From Gnetum montanum (taxonomy: Eukaryota > Streptophyta > Gnetopsida > Gnetales > Gnetaceae), in the NCBI GenBank assembly GCA_015680685.1, contig MNCI01004738.1, positions 427,500-491,499 of the forward strand: DNA of 64,000 nucleotides. Reading direction: 5' to 3'. The first letter of the stretch is position 1; every line of letters starts with the position of its first letter. A program made the translations under genes and the position numbers. Shown in pieces: positions 22,800-34,736 of the stretch. Under the pieces are notes generated by a model. The model was not told the DNA's origin and searched no databases. It saw nothing but the letters and a program-made list of their open reading frames with translations.

Positions 22800-24976
22800 T
22801 CAACATAAGTGGAGTAGGTAGTAATTAGGTTGAGGGTGGTGGAACATGTGTTGAAGGATGAGAAGAATGATAGGGATATGGGGACTCTCCTCTAAGAGAT
22901 GGGGAATGAGATTTATAGTACTCTGGAGGGTAGTAGTAATGCTGAAAAGAAGCATAACTAAAAGAATCATGCACAGACATCGGTTCTTGAACATAGTACC
23001 CATATGGATTTGGTTGTGTGTAAGGGTACTACTACCTTGGTGGTGGCATCCCCCATGACTATGGATACTACCACTGAAAGTACTATTCATATGGCTATGG
23101 TGGAGATCCACTTGGATAATACGTTTGTTGTTGCTAGTGAAATTGCCTAGGTTGCCTTGAGGATAAGGCAACCTTCTAGATGCTTGGCTTTGTGCCAGTC
23201 TAAGATTTAGATCATACAACCTAGATTCTTGTAAGTGTGATACAATAGGACAACATTCCTTAGGATGTTCATATTGGCAGATGTCACACCCATAATCATC
23301 ATATGATTCTGACTCCACAACCTCTTCTACTGTAGCAACTTTACCCTAACCCTTTGGTAGGCACGTTTAGCTTCTTTTCTTCTCCTGTGGTTAGGATCAC
23401 TACCTTGTTCCTTGGATCCTTTTGCAATTTTAAGAGTAGTTTAAAATTTTTCATCCAAAGATTTCCATATTGTATCAACCTTAGCCAAAATTTTAGACAT
23501 AGATTTTTGAATTGTTAAGGTCTTTTGTTACACCACTTCATCAAGTGGTACCTCCCCCTCACTACCATAGAATCGAACCTCCTTTTTTCTAACAGAAGAA
23601 TTCCAATTATACTCCTCAGCACTTTCTTGTTTTCTCAACTCACCTTTTTCTTCTACTACCTACTCAATCAGCCTTTGAATCTAATGAGCTCTTAGTTCTA
23701 ATAGTATCCCTTGGGCATAGATCGCAAGAGTTCTCCTTGTTTTTTATCAAAACTCATCTATGATATCACAAAGCTACTCCTACTGAGAATAACCATGGCT
23801 AGGATATCTGTGCAAAATGGAATAATACCTAGCCATGGCTACATCCAAGGTTTTATGTATTCTTTGTCACTAGCCTTGGATTTTCTTTATTAAATTAGAC
23901 ACTCTCGAGTATGTTTGATATTTTTCATTGAACAAATCAAGCATCATACTCCATCTACGAACTAATTTTGACTCCAAGGAGTGACATTAACTTTCTACTT
24001 CTTTTATGAATGTCATAGAAAAAAGCTTAAGTTTCTAATACTCATTTTCTATGTTCTGCAAGGCATAGGCATCATGAAAGATTTGAAGATGGGTTTGTGG
24101 ATCTGAGTTATATCCCCCCTCAAATTTGGGGATATTATTCATATCCAACCTCTTGATTTTGCTATCTTTCACATGCCTAGTTAGAAATTTGACTACCTCT
24201 ACGATGTTCAACATGCTTCAAGTTGTTAGCAAAGGTTCATCATCATCATGATTTCGATGATGCCTATGATGTTCCTTGCTACCCCTTTGGCCATGATGGG
24301 GCCTACAATTACTGTCCCACCTTTTACCTCCATTACAGTTTTGTCCCTTACGGTGTCAATCAAATTTAGAGGAGGAAGAAGAAGATGTAGAGGAAGAGGG
24401 TGAAGAGGAAAGAGGGCTACCACCACCATGGTATTTGCCACCTTCTCTCCACTTGTCATGGCCACAATCATCAAGTTTATCATCATCATGATGCTTTCCT
24501 AAGTCCTTTCCTTGACTCCCACTTTTCCTTGAACTGGAATTATTGATAGTGGACTACAAATTTGGGTTCAATCCACCTTTACTAGAGTCAAGGGGTGGAG
24601 AATCTTCATGTTGAGGATTCCCATAGGAAGGATCCTCATTGTCATTTTGGTTCAATAGGAATAAAGCATTAGTAAATCGTTTCCCCTTCGTAGCTTCATG
24701 GTGCTTCTCCTAGTGCCAATCTTGTTTGTGTTATATTTCTATGGGATAGTAGTCCCAATAGTCATGGTCCTACATAACATATTCATTATGGAGATCCTGG
24801 ATGCCCAACCTCTTAAGACTTTGGAGCAGCATCCCAGGAATAGATTGGTCAGGAGGCAACACAAAATTTCCCTCCATATCTCTCCATCATAACTATTTAT
24901 CTTGATGTACAATGAAGATGAAATTAGGTACAAACTCATCTAGATGAGTGTATCCCACTTTGAAATCTTGGGGCAT
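22800..24976 (-). pseudogene. gag of element D
   Basis: Degraded capsid/nucleocapsid gene. A possible start MPQDFKVGYTHLDEF at 24976 is followed by HQDK and RDMEGNFVLPPDQSIPG, a His/Asp/Ser-rich linker, and the core MNNIPKFEGGYNSDPQTHL, FHDAYALQNIE and RRWSMMLDLFNEKYQTYSR. A zinc knuckle near 23290 reads CDICQYEHPKECC (CX2CX3HX3C), shared with element I (CKVCQYEHPKGCC). A Gln/His/Pro-rich tail follows. The open ORF at 22800-23318 contains the knuckle in the right frame but drifts out of frame later. TAG and TAA stops are frequent. Confidence 0.75.
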
Positions 24977-25150
24977 TTCCGATTTTGATTCATCATGCCT
25001 ATGAGAAGAACAATTTGGATTACAGAAAAATTCAGTGTGCTTAAATTATAATTATAATTATTTTTCAAATGATTATGACCTTAGGGTTTATTCCAATGAT
25101 CTTAAATAATATTCACTAAGTTCTATATAGCACATGTATCAAACTACAAG

Positions 25151-25168
25151 TCCTCAACAATAGTGCCA
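25151..25168 (-). other. Primer-binding site of element D (tRNA-Asp type)
   Basis: TGGCACTATTGTTGAGGA in minus sense, one base after the LTR end. Differences from TGGTGCCGTTGCCGGGGA (a tRNA-Asp-type site) are all transitions. Confidence 0.75.
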
Positions 25169-25169
25169 A

Positions 25170-25971
25170 TGATGAGTGGCGAGTAGACCCTACACGTAAC
25201 CATACGAATCACTAAGCATTCACGCATGATCCAGTTGAATCCCATGGACTTATAACCTTCTAAATATACTGGTCTCTAGGAAGTGAAACTAATTGTTGAA
25301 ATCATTATCTTTCCAATTACACTAGTGAAATGCAAATGTATGGTTAAGTGCAACTAAGGCATATGATTTTTATCATTTTTATGTTTTATACTTTAAATTT
25401 CCTAAGGGTAAATAATAATGTATAAAATAAAATAATTAAATTACTAATTGAATCTAACTAGATGCACCTAGCTAATCCTAACATAAGCATTCATTCCCAC
25501 TTTTTGTACACATTCTAAATACATTTAATGCTACTAGGTTACCAAATGTTAAGCATTACTAGGATTACCAAGTGCTAAGCATATGCTTGAAGTGGTCATA
25601 CTTATGTGCTTAATAAATTGTTATTTAATTTAGCTTAATTACTTAAAGCATTAAAGGAAATTTCATAAAACATTAAATGCATAAATAAACAATTAATCTA
25701 TTTCAAAGTGCTGCAGGATTTATTAGAAAGCTCATCTTTATTGCCACACACATTGATGTGCTTAGGCACAATAGTGCTTGAATAAAGATTCATACACTCT
25801 TTGACTCCTACTACAAGCACTACAACTATGACCAAATGATGTCATAAACATGATGGATGAGTGTGTATTTATAAGCAAACATAGACACTGCATCGACGAG
25901 GCCATGTCAACACATTAATTCCTATGTCGACAAGGCCTTATTAATGAAACCCAAGAAAACGTGACTCATCA
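25170..25971 (-). repeat. 5' LTR of element D
   Basis: 802 bp. Plus-strand left end TGATGAGTGGCGAGTAGACC beside the PBS; right end ...GTGACTCATCA followed by the target-site copy AAAGT. Pairs with 12904-13781. Confidence 0.88.
25863..25876 (-). promoter_or_regulatory. TATA box of element D 5' LTR
   Basis: GCTTATAAATACAC in minus sense, with CATCGACGAGGCC-type repeats just upstream. The 3' LTR has the equivalent GCCTATAAATACATG near 13630. Confidence 0.6.
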
Positions 25972-25998
25972 AAAGTAAACTGAAAATTTTATTATTGT

Positions 25999-26818
25999 TG
26001 ATGAAACTTGAGTTAGTTGGTTGCATCTATGCATCCTTTAATGTATTAACATTTTTTTTTATCTTTTGCCTATATAAATGTGTACACCTATTGCATTTAT
26101 GGCATATTTTGGTTAATGCATAACCAAAATATTACAATTTCATTCTGTAAAAGTTAGATTTTTTCTCCTCAGAGTGCCTACAATATCAATTGAATGGATT
26201 GTATGAAATTTTATTTTAAGTGAACTATGTACTTGGACACATATATATGATGGCAATAAAACCAAGATTAGTTTTCTCCATTACAACATTTATACTAGCA
26301 TTTAATTTACCTTCTTGTACTTTACTTTCCATGCCCTCTATTTTCATGTAATTTAGGAATCAAATATTTAGTTCTATAATAGTACTTGAATATGAACACT
26401 TCGAGCATAACATATTAACATTTAGTAATCCCACTAGTGAACACTTAGTACACCTAGCAGTAAATACTTGGCAACCCAACAGTATTAGTATAGGTTTAGG
26501 ATATGAATAGAAAGTAAAAATAGATACTCAATGCGTAGGCTAGTTTAAATTTCTTTTTTATACTTAGATAATTAGTTTAATAGTTTCATAATTTAAGTAT
26601 TTTAAGAATTTAAATAATAATGAAATTATCATATTCCTCAATCATAATTAACCATACTACTTAAACTGATACAAGTATGATTGGAAAATAATGTTTCATG
26701 ATCTCATACTTAGTTATCTAGGACATCTTGCTAGCATAGACCATGGAATTCAACCACATTGCACATTAATGCTTGTGATCTATATGGTTCGGTATAGGAT
26801 CTACATTTCTATTGATCA
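25999..26818 (+). repeat. 5' LTR of element E
   Basis: 820 bp, starting TGATGAAACTTGAGTTAG and ending ATTGATCA. Its start matches the LTR of H (TGATGAAATATC...GGTTGCAT) and its end the LTR/PBS junction of H and D. It lies head to head with the D 5' LTR, 27 bp away. Confidence 0.78.
26068..26080 (+). promoter_or_regulatory. TATA box of element E LTR
   Basis: GCCTATATAAATG, followed by TTGCATTTATGGCAT as after the TATA box in H. Confidence 0.6.
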
Positions 26819-26819
26819 T

Positions 26820-26837
26820 TAGTGTTATTGCTAAGGA
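26820..26837 (+). other. Primer-binding site of element E (tRNA-Asp type)
   Basis: TAGTGTTATTGCTAAGGA, one base after the LTR end. It differs from TGGTGCCGTTGCCGGGGA by transitions only. Confidence 0.7.
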
Positions 26838-26907
26838 CTATGTGCTAATATTTTAAATAATTAAATCAAATAAAAATATTTATAGCTTTATGAAAAATTA
26901 AAAAAAA

Positions 26908-28089
26908 TATCACCAATAAGAAGCCTAATCACCATAATCTACATTGTAATATGATGAGGATTTAAAAGCAAAAATAATTGCCTTATTTTCCCATAAAAAA
27001 TCCTACCTTGTGGCCTTGTTTTAGCAAATGTTAGGTATTTTTAATGTGTAAAAATCAAGCTTTGTAGCCCACACGCTTGGACTACCATTTATATCAGTGT
27101 GGAGAGGCTAAAATGCTTCATATGTTGCAAATAATTAGCCCTTTCATCCCACACGATGTGGTGGCATGTGAAGCTAAACTTACCCACAAGTTGCAATTTA
27201 GACCATGAAAATAGCTAAAATAGATTGGCAAAATTTGGCAACAAAAGCCAAAAAAGCTAATGGCTTACATATTGAAACTTGGGCCATAAAAATGCTGCAT
27301 AGGCTACCAAAAATTGAACTTTTTATCTTACACACTACACATTTCAACTCCACATGTTGTAACAATGTGTGAAATTTAGACTTTGAATTCATATGCTACA
27401 CATCTTAGCTCTACATGCTATGGTAGCATGTGGAACTTGGGTTTTAAACTCACATATTGCACTTTGGCACAAGACAACTTATAAAACTCCAAGACTATAA
27501 TGGATGCCAACATAATAGATCTAAATCCTATTTATACCAGATCTAGCATCATTTCTAGGATCTTTTGGCAAAAATTTGTAGTACACTTGCAGTAAAGAGA
27601 TCATGTATCATCAACAAATCTTTTACAGTGATAGAACATGAGCTTTTGTAGTCTTTTCTAGGTATTTATTAATGCAGATCAAGAAAATGATGAGCAAGGA
27701 CTAAGTGCAACACATAGCCTACCACCTGTGCTAAATTTTAACGATATTTTCATATTTTTAGGCTTTTAAAGCCTATTGATCTATATCTTTTGAACCTACT
27801 TATTTTCAACATTTTATAGCATTTAATATTAATTTTTTAGTGTTTACTGTTTGTCGCATCTTCTTGTTTTTTTGTTCCTAACTCTACACTGTAGCTTGTG
27901 TTCATACATTTTTCCACTTTTCTTTGTTTTTATTTTACAATACTCAATAAAAGATTTCTTAAGTCCTTAGATGATCAGCCAAATTGTTTAAGGTGCTTTT
28001 GATACTTTTCAAGACCTGTGGATCTTAGTTTTAAATTATTTTTCAAGGGATCTTTTAGTTGTCTAGTACCAAAATTTTCTATTATTACA
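26908..28089 (+). repeat. 5' LTR of element F
   Basis: 1182 bp, pairing with 34737-35960. It contains hairpin motifs such as CTACATGCTATGGTAGCATG (27411-27430). After its end, TAGTGCTAGAAGGAGG (28094-28109) is a likely primer-binding site; the tRNA was not identified. Confidence 0.8.
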
Positions 28090-28224
28090 ATTCTAGTGCT
28101 AGAAGGAGGATCTCTGTCTAACTTCTTAGCCAAAAGAAAACCCAACATATGAAACTAAAGCTAGTTACATGAAGATAAAATTTTGTATTACTCTTTTTAC
28201 AATTGCAATGTGCAACCCTATCAT

Positions 28225-29490
28225 TGTTCCCTACACCTTACTTGCAAGCATGCCTATCCCAAACTTCACCAAATATAATTATGAAGTAGACCCTAATACA
28301 CATATTGTCATCTTCTAGTTTGAATGCCTCTTGTTGCAAGCATGACCTCACATAATACTATGGATTTTTCCTATGTCCCTAAATGGAAAGGCTTTGGATT
28401 AGAACCAAACCTTACCTAGAGGTTCTATATCCTCCCTTGAAGACTTGATAAACTAGTTCATCAAGTGCTTCAAATACAATTTAGAGCCTGATACAATCTT
28501 AGATCAACTTATAAAAGTGAGGAAGGGGTCACTTAAACCTATCCAAAAGTTCATTCAAAGATGGAACACAATGCTCGATGAGATCCCTAAGCCCATCTTT
28601 GAGACCCACCTCTTAGCCATCTTCAAGGGAGTAGTCAATGACTTCATCAAGTCAAAGCTCTTCTACTTAGAACCTCGATCACTAAGCTAAGTCTTTTTGC
28701 AAACCAAAAACATTGAAGAGGCTATAGAGGCTAGCAACAATCTAGTCTATGTGGCCTATAAGAACTAGCTTTAGGAGGGATCATGATAAGATCAAAAAAG
28801 TACAAAAAACTATGGTTGTAGTAACAAAAGATCCTAAATAAGTAGAAAGGCAAAAGTTGCCTCCATGCAATACATCTTCTATTCCATCTTAACTATCTAC
28901 TTCAGATGCTTCCTACTAGCCAAGACCAACTTCGAGCACAAGGATGGATCTAAATACATAAAGTAGCATATGAAGCCCTTAGAGCTTTTAGAATAGTTGC
29001 TTAAAGGCAATCATATTCAACATAAGCAATTATTTGAGGAAGCTCATAAGAGGCACGATAATCTTTGCAAGATAGATAGGGACCTAACGACAACAACCAA
29101 AGACAATTTGAAACTACCAAAGTACTTCAGACTAGATAGGTTTTGCCATTATCACCAACTAGCTGGTCATGATACTGATTTTTGCATAGCCCTTAAAGAC
29201 GATCTCTAGAAGATGATCGACCATGGAGAGCTAGTGTTGAATGAGCCTGACTCTCCAAATGTTAACAATAACTTCTACACCATTTCCTTAGTCATAGTAA
29301 TCAAATGGTCTAGTCCTCCTAAGAAATTGTTTATTATCAAGGTACATTTAGCTAGCACTCAGCCCCAGAATTTGAAGCCTAAGACACCCTTTGTTATATG
29401 GGTACCATCATCCCCAACCCCTAAGAAGACTTTTGTCATGTGTGTTCCTCCTTTAGTGACATCAACATCACAACCCAAACAATGATCTAT
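28225..29490 (+). pseudogene. gag of element F (Tat-like)
   Basis: The N-terminal core starts MPIPNFTKYNYEVDPNTH, the same motif as FTKYNGEGDPNAH in element A. It continues with LEPDTILDQLIKVRKGSLKP and FIQRWNTMLDEIPKP, typical of the Retrotrans_gag domain. A zinc-knuckle-like FCHYHQLAGHDTDFCIALKDDL (29143-29207) follows, as in Tat/Ogre gags. After it come Pro/Lys-rich repeats (PPKK, TPKKTF, QPKQ). Open pieces are 28997-29209 and 29213-29485; stops lie in between and upstream. This is the only clearly coding part of F. Confidence 0.75.
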
Positions 29491-29899
29491 CAATCCTTCT
29501 AAGGCTAGGAAACCATTTATTATCCAAGGCTCTCCACCTTCAACAAGTAAGCCTATAGTAACCCATGCCTAAGGCTTACCTCTTATGACCAATAATTCAA
29601 TGCTTAATAAGAAATCATCATTGTAATGGCAATGAAAAAAACCTATCGTCAAACCAAAAACTAAGCCCACTAAAGGTAGTCAACAAAAAAATTCTTGGAA
29701 ACAATTTGACCCACCAAGGCCTACACCAAGATTAGCTCCATCCATAAACAAGGAGCCCAAACCATATATTTTGAAACCCAAGCCAAAAAATCTAGGGATG
29801 ATAAAAAAAATTAAAACTAACAAGGCTAAATGATCACATGCCAAGAAAAATGATTTCCTCACAACAATGAAATAAACTAAACTATTCCTAAAACAAAAG

Positions 29900-30440
29900 A
29901 ACACATCATTGAACGTATACAACCTAGTCATGAATTCTCCTATCCATAGAGATGTGCTAGCCCGAATGTTGATCTCTATCCTTGTGAGCAGAGACATGCC
30001 TACTAATAAAGAGTCCATTCACTCTACTATTAAGAAAAATTCAATTAGGGTGGACAAACATCACCCCCATGCTTACCTTTGTGATAGTGAAGTAAATGTT
30101 GATCCACCAAATACAGAAGTGTTATCTACTTCTTTCATCATTACCATACATGTTGGCAAGTATACGATTCATCATGTCCATGTAGATGATTGGGGCCACA
30201 ACTAAGATGGTACTATTTATCATTGTTGAAAAACTAAACTTAATAAAAAACATCCAAGAAACCTCTACCTTTACACTTAAGTCATTCAATAAATCATGAG
30301 TAGTAGTTCAATGTTCTATCTCCTTGGATTTTATGGCCATGGAACAATTTCCCATATCTACCAACTTCCTAGTGGTTGAAGAGACATCTAGTTTCAACTT
30401 AATTCTAGGAAGGTCATGGTTAGTAAAGCTTCAAGAAATC
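29900..30440 (+). pseudogene. Protease-like region of element F
   Basis: Downstream of the Pro/Lys linker an open stretch (29909-30205) ends IHHVHVDDWGHN, at the place where Tat-type proteases have the VDDGAS active site. A shifted frame continues with LNLILGRSW-like sequence near 30390-30415. The Asp is present but the Gly is replaced. Tentative. Confidence 0.4.
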
Positions 30441-30868
30441 TCATATCCTATAAATCATAATTTGTAGGGACAACATGTGTTCACCATCTACCAACAATAT
30501 CAACATTGACGAGGTTTGGAGGTGGAGTTTCAAGAAGAAACTTATGATGCTTAAGCTAGGGCTAATAATAACAATGACAACAATGATCACACTAACACTT
30601 GCAATCCTACAATACTAAATGACCAATAAGAACATCTATCAGTTACCATACCAAACTAAAACAATGATGAGTGTAGGATCAATGAAAAGAAGGCATTTAA
30701 TCTATGAGGGATCAGGCAACAAGTACATCGTAGACATCTTATTCCTTCTTTTGTCAATAGTCATTTGTTCACCTTCGCAATCTTATATCATGTTTCATTA
30801 TTTATTTTATCTTTATATGCTCTTTTGAGGCTACCCCATACCTGCTAGGCAAGTGTGACCATCACCTA

Positions 30869-30972
30869 CCAAGGCCTAAAATTAGCAAGATCATGGCTGC
30901 CAAGGCCTAAAATTAGTGAAACCATGATCTTCCAAGGCCTAAAACTAGTGGCCTACTTGGCCTAAAACTAGT
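30869..30972 (+). repeat. Short tandem repeat of CCAAGGCCTAAAATTAG type
   Basis: Copies start at 30869, 30900 and 30932 with a last partial copy (TTGGCCTAAAACTAG) near 30957; the period is about 31 bp. The intervening text also repeats (CATGGCT/CATGATCTT). Confidence 0.8.
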
Positions 30973-32270
30973 AATATGGAATAGTTTTAATTCCTTTTTC
31001 TTGTATTCATGTGTGTCCTATTTACTTAATAACATCATTTGCAAAATTTACTCATATTATTATGCATGGTTTTACAATGTTCATTTGATTCTATTATCTT
31101 ATAGAGTTTGACTTTGTGGCCTTGCCTTTTATTACTATTTTAGATGCAACCTATTACCTAAAAACATAAAACATAGAAAAATATATTTTTCATAAAACAA
31201 CAAGAAAATATTTTGAACTGTAACCAAAACAATCACCATGGTCACATTGTGCTAATAACAAAAAAATAGATGTCCATAATCATAGTTTCATTGTGCAACA
31301 CATGACCACAAAAATAATACATAGTCTCTAAGGCTATAATAGCCAAAAAAAACTAACTATTACATGTTTAAGCTAGTTACAAGCTTGTTACAATCATCCT
31401 AACTAGTCAACATGACCAGTTTATCCTCCCTCAAGAGATTTCAATATTTTTGTTGATGCATGGCAACATCTAGATGCAATGGGACATAATGGACCTAGGT
31501 TGGATGCACTGTTTACAAAGGAGGCAATGAGACATTTAGGAGGACAAGGTCCCATTAATCAATTTTCAAATTAGAACATAGGTTATGAACAATGCTTCAT
31601 TTTGATAAAAGAGTTTTGAATATTTTGGTGGTATGAGAGGTTTAGTGGTTAATTAGCAATTGAGATTGTTCAAATGCAAATGCTACCCAAAAGAGTTAGC
31701 CAAATTATTGCTTATCATATGAATCTTTGTAATGTTTCAAGATCGAAAAGCCCTCTTGTATCATATTTTTTTGCTTTCTATATAGATTTGCAATATAACA
31801 TATATTTGGTTTTGCTTGTTTCTCAAAAGAAAAAATTGTTGAGGCTGCATGGCCTGTAGGCCATGTAAGTTTTCCTTGGGCCATACAAGCCATGCCATCT
31901 ATCATCTACCACTGATGCCAAATAAAAAAAAAAGAAATGAAAAAATTTTTGGTAGGCCACCCAAGCCCACCTGGGCCATGTAGGCCTTGCAATGGATCAT
32001 GCAGCTATATTGGACCACAAAGGCCCAAATCAAGTGCCACCCTTAGCACCATGACTTTGGTGTGTATTGTGCCACCAAAACCCAATTGACACTATGACCT
32101 CTGCCTCTACCTATGTGTCATCTAGCAATGCTGAGAATGTCAAGCCCATGCCATTTTGTTTTCTTGTCACAAGCATGGAAACATCACATACCTACCATTG
32201 GTACATACATCATTGTGAAATGAAAACACCAACAACATAACCATGAAATGGAAACATCAATGGTCAAATA

Positions 32271-32552
32271 CAAGTCCCACATGATACCATATCATGTAGG
32301 GCAATGTGTGACACATGGAAATTCCTATTTTAAATTACATGTTGAGAATCCAAGTCCCACAGGCTATGGTAGCCTATGGGGTAATGTGTGATACATAAAA
32401 ATTACTATTTTAACTTGCACACTAAGAATCCAATTTCCACACAATATGGTAGCATGCGGGGTAGTTTGTGACAAACAAAAATTACTATTTTAATCCAAAT
32501 GCTAAGAGTCCAAGTTCCACATGCTATGGGAGCATGTGGGGCAATGTCAAGA
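32271..32552 (+). repeat. 80-bp tandem array with an internal palindrome, about 3.5 copies
   Basis: CAAGTCCCAC-type unit starts fall at 32271, 32351, 32431 and 32511, a constant 80 bp. Each copy carries a hairpin, for example CCACATGCT-ATGGG-AGCATGTGG (32517-32539) and CCCACAGGCTA-TGG-TAGCCTATGGG. The same hairpin type occurs in the LTRs of F, there with a 73-bp period. Confidence 0.88.
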
Positions 32553-32784
32553 AAACTTTTAATTTTCTTCCTCAAACATGCACATATGCTACCTAGTGGA
32601 CCCTCCAAAACATGGAAATAAAAATTTTAAGAAAAGAGAAATTTTTCCATACTCTATATGTGAGAAAACTCGTGAGAGGATTAACTAGATACATTGTACA
32701 TGGACCTAAAACTGACCATGGCCTCTACATGTTGGAAATAGGAATTTTGGCTTTTCTAAACTAGTTTGACCATGAAAACCCATT

Positions 32785-32875
32785 ATTTTAACAATTTATG
32801 GCCTATTTCTCCTAATTTTAACAATTTATAGCCTATTTTCCCCTTAATTTTAACAATTTATAGCCTATTTCATTA
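32785..32875 (+). repeat. 30-32-bp tandem repeat, three copies
   Basis: ATTTTAACAATTTATAGCC-type units start at 32785, 32815 and 32847. Confidence 0.85.
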
Positions 32876-34299
32876 GACTTTTGTCTATTCTAACTAAAAA
32901 ATGAATAAAAAATATTAAATTTAACTAATTAATACTATCTTGATCTTTCTTGCCTTATTTGACCTCATTTTCCATATTTTACTTTCTTTTAACTTTATTT
33001 TACTTCATTTTTACCTTGTTAACTTTACTTTGTTGAGGCCTTATTTTCCCACCTTATTTTACCTTGTTTTTCCTAGTTTTACCTTGCTTTACTTTGTAGC
33101 AACCCTACCTTGCCATGTTTAGCCTTGTCTTACTTTGTTTTGATCTTATTTGGCCTCATTTATATCTATTATTACAATATTTTTCACTATTTTAACATTG
33201 TTTAACAATTGTATAATGAAAATGCCACTTGATGTGCTTATGTTAGTGTGTAGAGTTAAGCTATGAAGATGAGGAAGTAATTCAACTAGCATTTGAGCCC
33301 AAGTTGATCCTTATGGTGATGTTTTTCAACCAAGTTGCCCTTGAATGTCTAAACCAAGAGTCTATAAGCCTTTGATCATGTAACTTTAACACTCTGAAAT
33401 GGCCTAACTACCTTTGATCTTTAAGGTCAAAAACATCATAGATGATTTCTTGGTCAAATTTTCCATTTTAAACCATGATGGTGAGGAGAAAACCCTAAAA
33501 CCAAGTTCCTCACTAGAATCTTAGTTTGTCCAAGACATCACCAAAGCCCTATAAAGCAACACCAGAACCTTCACATGGCCTTAATTACATCTAACATTTA
33601 CATGTTTTCTTTTACTATGGTTGGCCTTTTGTTTATAGGTTTGAACAAGCATGAATAGAATTCACCAATCTTGTGGCCTACAACAAGTGATTTTTCATGA
33701 CCTCATATCTCTTTTGGGCATCTCAATGCACTACAAAATTTTTCTAAATCTACAAAGCATGAAACTGAGTGCTCATGTTCCACTAGTTGTAACATATAAT
33801 GGTCTATATTTTCTTATAACCATATATAACCTTTTGTAAACATATGTATTCTTTGACTTGTTTGGTTGTCCTCTTGGAGTTATTCTTGTAGGATGAGCCT
33901 AGAACCATGGCAAAGATGTCACTCATCATAGCAGTGAGTTATAATGCGATCTTGATGCATGACATTAAGTTAGCTTGTTCAATCTTATTAATAGTGCTTA
34001 CCTCACATCATCTCCATTACACCTCTTGTGCCATGATCCCATAGCCAAATTATAGCCTTCCTTACCTTGTTAGCGATGAAGACCTATGTTTGACATCCAT
34101 GCATCATGGCCATGTGACATTTCCTTCAACGTGCTCTACCAACCAACTTCACTAAATGTAACACATCTCATTTAGTGAGAAAAAAAAAGTTTAACCTTGG
34201 TAATGAAGCCCACTATAGGTTTCCCTTCCATAAAAAAAGGAAGGAGAATGCCAATAAAGCAAAAAGGCTAATGTAGCTTCAAGTCAAACAAATTAATGA
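32876..34299. other. Internal non-coding part of element F
   Basis: Pyrimidine-rich ACCTTGTTTTACTT-like stretches at 32930-33160, then AT-rich sequence. RT, RNase H and integrase motifs were looked for on both strands and not found. Confidence 0.5.
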
Positions 34300-34300
34300 C

Positions 34301-34342
34301 TCTCTCTCTCTCATAGTGAGAGAGAGAGAGAGAGAGAGAGAG
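34301..34342. repeat. (TC)n followed by (AG)n, self-complementary microsatellite
   Basis: TCTCTCTCTCTC at 34301-34312, a 6-base loop, then an AG run to 34342. The two arms can pair into a hairpin. Confidence 0.9.
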
Positions 34343-34736
34343 CCAAGAAGCCTATTATTAAGTGCTAGTTGCTCTAAACATCATCAAGTAACTAGCAATC
34401 CAAGCACAAAGCATGAAGACCTTCTTGATTAGCAAGTATGTCACCATTAGGTCATTACCATGATGTTAATACATTTGGAATTATTTGTTAGCCCATGTGA
34501 CCATTCTCTAATGGCCAATGTAACATCTCATTTCAAACTCTTGATATCCCATTATAACCTTGTTTCATCATTGTAAGCACTCATTGGCATGATTCGACAG
34601 CTATAAAATCAAGTGCAGAAAGGGAGCATTGGTGATGCACCTATGATGGTGTTTCACATTCTTTGTTGATATCATTCGAGTCAATTCTCCAAACATCAAC
34701 AAAGAGAGGCTACTGAAATACCTCATGAAAATTTAA

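Larger units (their letters stand above)
12904..25971 (-). mobile_element. Element D: full-length Athila-like retrotransposon
   Basis: 13.07 kb, minus. Order in its own sense: 5' LTR (25170-25971), PBS, leader, gag, PR, RT, RNase H, INT, conserved block, internal promoter, third ORF, PPT, 3' LTR (12904-13781). The flanks are TAAGT (12899-12903) and AAAGT (25972-25976), a 4/5 match expected of an aged 5-bp target duplication. The LTRs differ at roughly one base in five by eye, so the insertion is old. No reading frame is intact. Confidence 0.88.

Noticed and set aside
24226-24489. 87-codon Met/Ile-rich minus-strand ORF
   Set aside because: Wrong frame of the gag of D; the adjacent frame holds the conserved Ser/His/Asp-rich linker.
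32271-32552. Regular repeat array considered as CRISPR-like
   Set aside because: Units are directly adjacent with no unique spacers, and the DNA is plant retrotransposon sequence.
30600-34736. Possible pol of element F
   Set aside because: No RT, RNase H or integrase motif in any frame on reading; the short ORFs lack similarity to the other elements.
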